Shown here: positions 1 through 5,374 of the stretch, one piece after another | How positions within the stretch are numbered: the first letter of the stretch is position 1 | How the letters are laid out: every line of letters begins with the position of its first letter | NCBI GenBank assembly: GCA_005888075.1 | Contig: VBKD01000009.1 | Coordinates: 1 to 6,615 of the forward strand | Source: Chloroflexota bacterium | GTDB taxonomy: Bacteria > Chloroflexota > Dormibacteria > Dormibacterales > Dormibacteraceae | DNA: 6,615 nt | Direction: 5' to 3' | Made by a program: the position numbers and the translations under genes | The notes under the pieces: model-generated | Seen by the model: only the letters and a program-made list of their open reading frames with translations | Told to the model about the DNA's origin: nothing | The model's database searches: none

Positions 1-681
1 GAGCTGCAGCACGTGGTTCTGGATGATGTCGCGAACCGCGCCGGTCTGGTCGTAATACCCGGCGCGCTTGCCGATGCCCTCCTCCTCCGCCACCGTGATC
101 AGGATGGTGTCGATCAGGGTCCGGTTCCATACCGGCTCGAACAGTGAGTTCGAAAATCGCAGCGCCAGCACGTTCTGCACCGTGTCCTTGGCAAGGTAGT
201 GATCGATGCGAAAGATCTGTTCTTCGGCGAATGCTTCAGCCAGCTGAGCGTTGAGCTTGTGCGCCGAGGCGAGGCTATGGCCGAGTGGCTTCTCCACCAC
301 CACGCGTCTCGTTGCATCATTCTTTGTCGCGAGGCCTGACAGAGCGAGCCCGGCCAGGATGTCACTGTCTGTCTCGGGTGGCGTCGCCATGTAGAAGATC
401 ACGGTTTGCGAACCGCTCACCTGCTGTTTCAGCCGGGCGAAAGTCGCCGGGTCGGAGTAGTCGAGCTGTATCCATTCGGCGGATGCGCTCAGGCGTTCGT
501 TCTGACTTGTTTCCTTGACCTCGTCACGGAAATCAGCCGTGGTCTGGTGTGTGCGTCCTGCGCCGACAACGCGCACCGACTGTCCTTCGCGTGAGACCAG
601 GCGACCAAGCGATGGCAGGATCTTCCGCCTCGTCAGGTCGCCAGACGCGCCAAAAACAACGAGATCGACTGCCTCCGCCAC
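1..681 (-). CDS. zwf: Glucose-6-phosphate dehydrogenase, N-terminal part (cut by window edge)
   Basis: Zwf oxidises glucose-6-phosphate to 6-phosphogluconolactone and makes NADPH, the first step of the oxidative pentose phosphate pathway, in the cytosol. I translated 227 codons to the window edge; full family members are roughly 480-510 residues, so a little under half is present. The coenzyme motif GASGDLTRRK is at residues 11-20, EKPLG at 130-134, and the substrate signature RIDHYLAKD at 158-166, with D160, H161 and K165 in the places of the usual Asp, His and Lys. QNHVLQ follows, and its H223 matches the general-base His by spacing. The family consensus here is RIDHYLGKE, so G-to-A and E-to-D are mild variations. 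The start is GTG at 681, forced by an in-frame TGA at 687-685 two codons upstream; no good Shine-Dalgarno is visible. It lies 46 nt after the broken hydrolase-like gene. Identity is very secure. Confidence 0.95.
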   Translation of the reverse strand, partial: MAEAVDLVVFGASGDLTRRKILPSLGRLVSREGQSVRVVGAGRTHQTTADFRDEVKETSQNERLSASAEWIQLDYSDPATFARLKQQVSGSQTVIFYMATPPETDSDILAGLALSGLATKNDATRRVVVEKPLGHSLASAHKLNAQLAEAFAEEQIFRIDHYLAKDTVQNVLALRFSNSLFEPVWNRTLIDTILITVAEEEGIGKRAGYYDQTGAVRDIIQNHVLQL

Positions 682-727
682 TCGTCAAATCGTACGGACT
701 CGAGCCGAGCTCAGAGGTCGGGCCGGC

Positions 728-1380
728 TCAGCAGCTGTAATCCGCGTCAGCGCCGGTCGAGGTGCGGCCCGACTGGCGCAGCCAGGGGATCAGCCCGGTC
801 GAAAAGGTGATGGTGCAGTCAGCAGCAGCAGCGACCCAGCTGCCGGAGGCGGATGCCGGCCTGAAGCTCGGCCCGGATGTGATGGTGTTCCAGGCGCCGG
901 CGTAGGAATAGACACCGACAGCGATTCCACTTCGAAACTTCAGCCGATCGGCGGCCCCGTCGATCGCAGCCTGGTTCAGTACCCGGTCGGACGAGGACCA
1001 GCTGTTTCCTGTCTCAACGTCAAGCCACCACGCGGTCGGCGTCACGGAGCCGGTTGAGATGTGTCCAATTGCATAGTCTCTTTCAGCGCAGCCGATCCGG
1101 TAGGCCTGCAGGTACTTGCCGCTGTACAGCTGTGAAGTGGCACCCGTGCAAAACCCCGAAACCTGATGCCCGTAAGCGCCCGAGTAAGCAACGTTTACGT
1201 ACAAGGATGGCGCGCTGGTGGCCTTGACCGCCTGGCTCCATAGCGCCTGGCGACAGGAATCGACTAGCTCGAAGCGTCGTAGCCCTGATTGATGTACGGC
1301 CCGTTGTTGGCGGACGCGGGTCCGGCGGCGGCGACCAGAATGCCGCCGGCTGCGATCAGGACGATCAGTAACCGCGACAT
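728..1380 (-). pseudogene. Secreted glycoside-hydrolase-like (GH25/DUF1906-type) protein, frameshifted
   Basis: The ATG at 1380 opens a clear signal peptide (MSRLLIVLIAAGG, then a hydrophobic stretch ending ASA before NNGPYINQGYDAS), but this frame stops at TAG 1266-1264 after 38 codons. The rest of a recognisable protein continues in another frame, from about FELVDSCRQALW near 1270 to the TGA at 730-728. That part has APSLYVNVA, WWLDVETGNSW, a GVAVGVYS-like strand (IAVGVYSYAGAW) and the C-terminal ending DADYSC, which I recognise from secreted actinobacterial and chloroflexal proteins with a lysozyme-like TIM-barrel fold. The D and E of LDVET are the likely catalytic or substrate-site acids. 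In relatives, as I recall them, a further segment of about 30 residues lies between the GYD motif and the Cys helix, so a small out-of-frame deletion is more likely than a single-base error. An ORF from 1399 spans the region, but its first ~50 residues are an arginine-rich shadow of the signal peptide. Assembly or sequencing error remains possible. Confidence 0.7.
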
Positions 1381-1417
1381 GAGCGACGGAGCTTAGCACG
1401 CAGTACTTCTTTCATCA

Positions 1418-1452
1418 CCCTCTCCCCGACCCTCTCCCCTACGGGGAGAGGG
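1418..1452. repeat. CCCTCTCCCC direct and inverted repeat, dispersed-element-like
   Basis: The 10-mer CCCTCTCCCC occurs at 1418-1427 and again at 1430-1439, and its exact reverse complement is at 1443-1452 after the loop TAC. The second copy and the inverted copy form a perfect 10-bp hairpin with a 3-nt loop. Very similar strings are scattered through intergenic regions of many GC-rich bacterial genomes, where they behave as short REP/MITE-like elements; that comparison is from memory. The element lies between the dioxygenase gene and the broken hydrolase-like gene and overlaps the end of the former. It could also stabilise mRNA ends, but no U-tract follows the hairpin on either strand. Confidence 0.7.
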
Positions 1453-2347
1453 AGATGTCGCGGACTTTGAAGTGGACTGCGTTGGCCGACGGGTCAGTGG
1501 CCGAAAACCCGTCGACGGATTCGGACACCGCCACTCCGGCGTGCTCCAGGCGACTCACGACCGAGTCGAGATCGTGGCCGGTGGGGAGCTCGATCGTGAA
1601 GTGACGGAGGCCCGCGGATCCTGGCGGCGCCGGGCGTGCACCCTGTCCGGCCCATGTGTTGAGCCCGAGGTGATGGTGATAGCCACCCGCCGAGACGAAA
1701 CCAACGCCGGGCATGTGGCCCATCACATCGAAGCCGACCAGGTCGTGGTAGAAGCCGAGCGCCTCATCGACGTCGGCCACGTGGAGATGGACGTGGCCCA
1801 TCCGGGTTGCCTCAGGCATGGGCGCTTCGATTGAATCGTTCTCAGTCAGGTGGCTGAAGAGCTCGGTGAGGTCGATCGGGTCGCGGCCCGATCGCGGCCG
1901 GCCATTCTTGTCAGTGGCGAACATCGTGCCGTTGGCGAACCCCATGGTGCCGTCCTCTGGGGACTCGGCGTAAACCTCGATGCCATTGCCATCCGGATCC
2001 CACAGGTAGTTCGCCTTGGTCATCACGTGGTCGGTGGGGTATTGGTCCCAACCGAGGGCCCCGAGGCGGGCGATGACTCGAGCTAGCTCGCGACGGTCGG
2101 GCACCAGAAGGGCCAGGTGGTACAGGCCCGACGTGCGGGGTACGACGGGACGCTCGGCACCTGGGTGGAGGACCACCAGCTCGCGGGTCCCGGCACCCAG
2201 ACGGACGGCGTCTTCGCTCGCCGCCAGTGACGTAAGCCCGACATAGTCGCGGTAGAACCGAAGCGCCCGGTCTGGGTCCGTCACCGCCAGGTGAACCGCC
2301 CCCACGCCCGTGCTCGCGGCGATGGCCGGCGCCGACTTCATTTCCAA
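1439..2347 (-). CDS. Two-module VOC-family dioxygenase (CatE / catechol 2,3-dioxygenase-like)
   Basis: The 302-residue protein has two vicinal-oxygen-chelate modules. The N-terminal one (about 15-128) holds GAVHLAVTD, GLYHLALLVPDR and a DPDGNGIEVYAE motif. The C-terminal one (about 182-297) holds MGHVHLHVAD, FVSAGGYHHHLGLNTWAG and a final HF strand. The arrangement closely matches Bacillus CatE-type proteins, annotated as catechol 2,3-dioxygenases. Likely metal-site residues are H19, H77 and E124 in the first module and H185/H187 and H224-226 in the second. The second module lacks the Glu after its last strand, so the full His-His-Glu set appears only in the first. The substrate cannot be read from sequence. 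I chose TTG at 2347 because GGAG at 2360-2357 lies 9 nt upstream; ATG at 2341 is the alternative (300 residues). It follows otsA by 3 nt, implying translational coupling. Its last residues and TAG stop come from the 1418-1452 repeat. Confidence 0.85.
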   Translation of the reverse strand: MEMKSAPAIAASTGVGAVHLAVTDPDRALRFYRDYVGLTSLAASEDAVRLGAGTRELVVLHPGAERPVVPRTSGLYHLALLVPDRRELARVIARLGALGWDQYPTDHVMTKANYLWDPDGNGIEVYAESPEDGTMGFANGTMFATDKNGRPRSGRDPIDLTELFSHLTENDSIEAPMPEATRMGHVHLHVADVDEALGFYHDLVGFDVMGHMPGVGFVSAGGYHHHLGLNTWAGQGARPAPPGSAGLRHFTIELPTGHDLDSVVSRLEHAGVAVSESVDGFSATDPSANAVHFKVRDISLSP

Positions 2348-2350
2348 GTT

Positions 2351-3847
2351 CTAACGCTCCATGCCAGAACGGATGTCGTCGAGCTGATACCGGATCCACC
2401 GGGCGACGTCATTCGCGGCGACGATCTGGTTGATCGCCTCCGACCGCTCGGCCCGCTCGGCAGGGGCCATCTGAAGCGCCCGATGGATGGCTCGCGCGGT
2501 TACCTCGACATCAAAAGGATTGATGCTGAGCCCGTGCGCGCCCAGCTCCTCGTGAGCGCCGGCTGACTCGGACAGCACCAACACACCCGCACGCTGATTG
2601 ACGACGGGTCCCTCCTTTGCGACCAGGTTCATGCCATCGAGAATGGGATTCACGAGCAGCACGTCATAGGACCTGTAGGCGGCCAGCGCGCGGTCAATGT
2701 CCTCTCCGAGGTCGAGGCGAATGGGTTCCCAGCCTCCCATTCGGAAGCGCGAGTTGATGCGGGCGACCGTGGATCGAACAAGTTCCAGATAGTGACGGTA
2801 GGCCTGGACGTCCTGTCGTGAAGGCTGCAGAAAGGCCCAGAGGGTGACGCGACCCTGGTGCTCGAGGTTGTCTTCCAGCAACCGCTCGTACGCAAGAAAT
2901 CCCCGAACCAGGTTCTTCGACGGGTCGGTCCGATCGACCCGGACGATGAGCTTCTCCGGACGCCACGTTGCCACCTCGGCTTCGAGCTCGCGAACTCTCG
3001 GGGATTCGCCGAGCTGTCTCATGGCATCCACGTCGATCGAGACCGGATAGGCCCGAACCCACACCAGCCGGCCGCCGTAAAGAACAGCACCCTCAGTCTC
3101 GGCGACCCGCAGTCCCATCAACTCGACGCAACACCGCAGGAAGTTGTTCACGTCCAGGCTGGTCTGCAGACCGATGATGTCGTTGGCAAGGATGCCTTTG
3201 AATATCGCCTCCCGCATCCCGGCGGGAAGCACCTTCATGTACCTCGGTTCGGGCCAGGGAACATGAATGAAGTGCTGCATCGCAGCCTCGGGGAGTGCTG
3301 ATCGGATGAGCTCGGGAGCGAGATACAGCTGGTAGTCCTGGGTGAGGAAGAGCGGCCGGCGCGGCAGCTGGCGGCTGATCGACACTGCCCGCTCCGCGAT
3401 CGCGGCATTGACCACGCGATAGCCATCGGACCAGCCCTTGTAAATGTCCTGGTCGACGACTGGCTCGATCGCGATGTTCCACAGATAGTGGTGAGCGAAC
3501 CAGAGCAGCGGATTGCTGATGACCGCGTAATGAAGCTGATACGCATCCACCTCCGTGGGGGCGAAGTAGATCGGGAATGCTTGATCACTGGTGTCCGAGC
3601 TGAGCGGTCGCCCAGAAAATGCAAGCTCCCTCTCGGCATCGGTTCGCGCCGCGGACACCCAGGAGGCTTTGGTTGCGTTCGCCAGCGAGGTCAGCGCCTT
3701 GACCAGACCTCCGGCCCCCGATACCAACCGGCCACCTGATGTGACTTCCACCGGGGCGCGGTTGCTGAGAACGATCGGCGAAAACTGACCCAACAACCTT
3801 GCGGCGTCGCGGCCGATCGCCTGCAGCGCGGGAGTCTGCTCCGGCAC
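2351..3847 (-). CDS. otsA: Trehalose-6-phosphate synthase-like GT20 glycosyltransferase
   Basis: This GT-B enzyme should transfer glucose from a nucleotide sugar to glucose-6-phosphate, giving trehalose-6-phosphate for osmotic and desiccation protection. From GTG at 3847 it is 498 residues, the normal size. Family landmarks in order: SNRAP (28-32), GAGGL (44-48, N-terminal glycine loop), NPLLW (112-116), QDYQL (170-174), HVPWP (195-199), the donor-site Arg/Lys segment RVDRTDPSKN (303-312), and DGMNLVAKE (404-412) followed by VLSESAGAHEELG. Compared with E. coli OtsA, HDYHL is QDYQL, HIPFP is HVPWP and RLDYSKG is RVDRTDPSKN, so this is a divergent branch and a different donor or acceptor is possible. 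The frame is open further upstream to 3934, but that part overlaps the Usp gene; GTG 3847 has AGGTGG 7 nt upstream and lies 2 nt past the Usp stop. No OtsB phosphatase is in the window. Confidence 0.92.
   Translation of the reverse strand: MPEQTPALQAIGRDAARLLGQFSPIVLSNRAPVEVTSGGRLVSGAGGLVKALTSLANATKASWVSAARTDAERELAFSGRPLSSDTSDQAFPIYFAPTEVDAYQLHYAVISNPLLWFAHHYLWNIAIEPVVDQDIYKGWSDGYRVVNAAIAERAVSISRQLPRRPLFLTQDYQLYLAPELIRSALPEAAMQHFIHVPWPEPRYMKVLPAGMREAIFKGILANDIIGLQTSLDVNNFLRCCVELMGLRVAETEGAVLYGGRLVWVRAYPVSIDVDAMRQLGESPRVRELEAEVATWRPEKLIVRVDRTDPSKNLVRGFLAYERLLEDNLEHQGRVTLWAFLQPSRQDVQAYRHYLELVRSTVARINSRFRMGGWEPIRLDLGEDIDRALAAYRSYDVLLVNPILDGMNLVAKEGPVVNQRAGVLVLSESAGAHEELGAHGLSINPFDVEVTARAIHRALQMAPAERAERSEAINQIVAANDVARWIRYQLDDIRSGMER
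2357..2360 (-). promoter_or_regulatory. Ribosome binding site of the VOC gene
   Basis: GGAG, within the last codons of otsA, lies 9 nt before TTG 2347 but 15 nt before ATG 2341. The spacing favours the TTG start and suggests that translation of the dioxygenase is coupled to that of otsA. Confidence 0.5.
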
Positions 3848-3849
3848 GC

Positions 3850-4758
3850 TCAGGCCACCTGACCGTTCCGCGCAACCGAGCGTCCGGAGTCCGGTAGAGA
3901 GACATGCTTTGGCCTGACCATCACCACCGGGCAAGGCAGCTGGCGCACGATGCGCAGCAGGTTACGGCCCACCAGGAGATTGGGATGCGATGGGCTGAGT
4001 CGCGATCCGATGATGACGAGGTCGTGCCCCGCGGCCTCCTCCAGAATGCCGGCCGCCGGATTGTCGTGATGATGGAGCCGGACCATGGTCGAGGGGCGAT
4101 GCATCTCCTCGACGATTTGCTCGAAAGACTCCCACTCCCTTCGTGAGCGGTCGGGGTGCTGCGCGTCCGTTCGGATGTGCACGAGCGTCAGTCCGCTGCC
4201 GTAAGCATCTGCCAGCGTCGCTGCCGTCGATGCGACGACCCGGGCGCTTGGACCGCCGCGGATCGACGCCAGGATCGACCGCGGTGCGATCGCCTGATGC
4301 GGAACATTCGAGCGGACAAACAAGATGTCCGTCCCCTGGTCAGGCAGCAGGTGGCGGGTCAGGTCGCTCACGCCGTGTCGCCGCGGGCTTTCGAGCGTGG
4401 GCCATTCGAGCACGAGGCTCGTAGCTTCGGTTTCGGCAATCGCATCGCGAATGCTGCTCGCCGCATTGGCCGTCATGCGCAGAGTCACGCCCAGACGGCG
4501 GCGAACGTCGCCACCGTACTCGAGCCCGGCCACCCAGCGGAGCATGTCGCGGCGCCTCTGCTCCTGGGCGAAGACTTCGTTGTCACGTCCCGCACGGATC
4601 TCGACCAGCGCAAGCAAGTTGCCCGATCCGCCCGGCGAGGCCGCGAGCGCGTCGCCGACGCTGATCGTCGGTCGTGCCATCTGGCCCATGAGCACCGGTG
4701 TGACGACGCGCGGGCGCGTGCCGAGATGGGACAAGAAAACGCGACTTCTCGGAATCAC
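3850..4758 (-). CDS. Tandem universal stress protein (two UspA-type domains)
   Basis: The 302-residue protein has two UspA-like Rossmann-type domains and no signal peptide or membrane segment, so it is probably cytosolic. Domain 1 (about 17-150) opens with RVVTPVL, has LVEI as the second strand and ends with DILFVRS. It is degenerate and resembles the Usp tails of some APC-type transporters. Domain 2 (about 160-283) runs from SILASIRGG through LTLVHIRTD to HDLVIIGSR and CPVVMVRP. The usual ATP-binding pattern G-x2-G-x9-G-S/T reads G251, L254, G264, R265, so the second Gly and the Ser/Thr are missing and canonical ATP binding is doubtful. I chose GTG 4758 because a near-perfect AAGGAGG lies 9 nt upstream; the frame stays open to ATG 4845, which would give 331 residues and might be read as a leaderless start. 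Its TGA is 2 nt before the otsA start, implying shared transcription and coupled translation. The role is probably stress-linked; its partner is unknown. Confidence 0.85.
   Translation of the reverse strand: MIPRSRVFLSHLGTRPRVVTPVLMGQMARPTISVGDALAASPGGSGNLLALVEIRAGRDNEVFAQEQRRRDMLRWVAGLEYGGDVRRRLGVTLRMTANAASSIRDAIAETEATSLVLEWPTLESPRRHGVSDLTRHLLPDQGTDILFVRSNVPHQAIAPRSILASIRGGPSARVVASTAATLADAYGSGLTLVHIRTDAQHPDRSRREWESFEQIVEEMHRPSTMVRLHHHDNPAAGILEEAAGHDLVIIGSRLSPSHPNLLVGRNLLRIVRQLPCPVVMVRPKHVSLPDSGRSVARNGQVA
3855..3860 (-). promoter_or_regulatory. Ribosome binding site of otsA
   Basis: AGGTGG lies 7 nt before GTG 3847, inside the last codons of the Usp gene. It supports the GTG start over the longer open frame to 3934. 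Confidence 0.6.
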
Positions 4759-4767
4759 CTGTCTGGC

Positions 4768-4774
4768 CCTCCTT
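4768..4774 (-). promoter_or_regulatory. Strong Shine-Dalgarno deciding the Usp start
   Basis: AAGGAGG, nearly the full anti-16S complement, lies 9 nt before GTG 4758. It is one of the two best ribosome binding sites in the window (the other is at 5349-5354) and argues that the 29 codons upstream, back to ATG 4845, are not translated. Confidence 0.7.
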
Positions 4775-4852
4775 CCCCCGTCAACGACCCGTTTCGCCAC
4801 GGCGACTCCGGCCGCGGAAGTAACTCTATAGATGTGGCCTGGCATCTGCCCG

Positions 4853-4881
4853 ATGCTAGGTGGCCGTTTCTAGCGCCTCAA
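4853..4881 (-). promoter_or_regulatory. Candidate sigma-70-type promoter for the Usp-otsA-VOC unit
   Basis: On the minus strand TTGAGG (4881-4876) and TAGCAT (4858-4853) are separated by exactly 17 nt; each matches 4 of 6 consensus bases. Transcription would start near 4846, giving a leader of about 88 nt before GTG 4758, or an almost leaderless message if ATG 4845 is used. The match is moderate and chance cannot be excluded. Confidence 0.35.
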
Positions 4882-4897
4882 TGGGTAGAACGGCCAC
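4860..4897. repeat. Inverted repeat overlapping the candidate promoter
   Basis: The left arm GTGGCCGTTTCTA (4860-4872) and right arm TAGAACGGCCAC (4886-4897) pair over 12 positions with one bulged T, around a 13-nt loop. It lies just after the DksA-like gene. No U-tract follows on the minus strand, so it is not a typical intrinsic terminator. Because one arm fills the spacer of the candidate promoter, it could be an operator or an mRNA-end hairpin. Confidence 0.5.
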
Positions 4898-4906
4898 TGC
4901 CGTTAC

Positions 4907-5263
4907 TCAGTAATCGTCGGGCGGCTGCTCGTCTACGAGGGTTGTCGCGTAAGGGACGGCTTCCAGGCGCTCGATCGGGATCGGCTTGCCGGAAACCGCG
5001 CTGAATCCATAGGTTCCCTCATCGATTCTTCTGAGCGCCGTATCGACCTTGGCCAATGTGTCGCGATCGAGTGCATTGGCGTCGACGGCCGACTCGCGGT
5101 CGTACAGGCTACCGGAAGTGTCATCGCCATGGTCGTCGGCTCCCGACTCAGCACGCACATTCTCCCGCGCCGCCTGGTTCCTCGAGTTGATGCGTGACTC
5201 GATTGCGTCGCGCTCCGCCAGGAGCTCATCGCGGAAATGCCGGAGTTCCTCCGAAGTCAGCAT
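4907..5263 (-). CDS. DksA/TraR-type protein lacking all zinc-finger cysteines
   Basis: The 118-residue protein has a helical N-terminal half (about 1-35, rich in Arg and Glu), an acidic stretch (39-48), a second helix (about 55-80), then a DksA/TraR C-terminal signature: RRIDEGTYG, KPIPIERLEAVPYAT. Relatives bind the secondary channel of RNA polymerase and alter initiation, often with ppGpp, or are general-stress proteins of unknown role. The four Cys that normally hold zinc (pattern YGxCxxCG ... PYATxCxxC) are S88, S91, L109 and E112, so no zinc site of the usual kind can form, although the flanking residues are well kept. The start ATG 5263 has only a weak GGCGGC-like site upstream. It lies 111 nt after the oxidoreductase gene and 148 nt before the Usp gene. 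Family assignment is firm; function as a polymerase regulator is inferred. Confidence 0.88.
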   Translation of the reverse strand: MLTSEELRHFRDELLAERDAIESRINSRNQAARENVRAESGADDHGDDTSGSLYDRESAVDANALDRDTLAKVDTALRRIDEGTYGFSAVSGKPIPIERLEAVPYATTLVDEQPPDDY

Positions 5264-5340
5264 TTCGATGTGCCGCCAACCACAAGCATGACCCGCACAT
5301 GAAAAATCGTACGGCGATCAGAGAGCAAGAGGGCTCGCAA
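5257..5340 (-). CDS. Possible 27-residue leader peptide ahead of the DksA-like gene
   Basis: A TTG at 5340 is preceded by AGGAGG (5354-5349) with 8 nt spacing, and opens a 27-codon frame that ends at TGA 5259-5257. The end overlaps the ATG of the DksA-like gene as ATGCTGA, the layout of translational coupling. The peptide (beginning MRALLLSDRRTIFHV) has no recognisable family. The strong ribosome binding site is otherwise unexplained, but the ORF is short and TTG starts are uncommon, so this is tentative. Confidence 0.25.
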   Translation of the reverse strand: MRALLLSDRRTIFHVRVMLVVGGTSKC

Positions 5341-5354
5341 AAACCTTCCCTCCT
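5327..5354 (-). promoter_or_regulatory. Possible hairpin covering a Shine-Dalgarno sequence
   Basis: On the minus strand AGGAGGG (5354-5348) can pair with CCCTCTT (5333-5327) through seven positions, one of them G-U, with a 14-nt loop. The 5' arm is the Shine-Dalgarno of the possible leader ORF, so the hairpin could hide it. It may equally be chance in GC-rich DNA. Confidence 0.2.
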
Positions 5355-5374
5355 GGGTTGGTCATCCTACGGAT

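Noticed and set aside
682..727. Weak inverted repeat around GAGCTC/CTCGAG before zwf
   Set aside because: The pairing is short and interrupted, as expected by chance in GC-rich DNA, and no promoter boxes stand out.
515..1057. 180-codon plus-strand ORF over zwf and the hydrolase-like gene
   Set aside because: It is antisense to two regions with clear protein families, has a low-complexity Arg/Pro/Gly composition and no recognisable motif.
728..1399. An intact 223-residue gene starting at 1399
   Set aside because: The first ~50 residues are an arginine-rich out-of-frame reading of a clear signal peptide, so the continuous ORF is not the ancestral gene.
1430..1452. Intrinsic terminator
   Set aside because: The hairpin is perfect, but no U-tract follows on either strand, and the direct repeat beside it fits a dispersed element better.
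3848..3934. Longer otsA start at 3934
   Set aside because: It would overlap the Usp gene by over 80 nt, and the extra residues are a shadow of Usp codons; GTG 3847 has a good ribosome binding site.
4156..5004. 282-codon plus-strand ORF opposite the Usp and DksA-like genes
   Set aside because: It is antisense to coding sequence with strong family motifs; its length is expected from high GC and its translation has no known motif.
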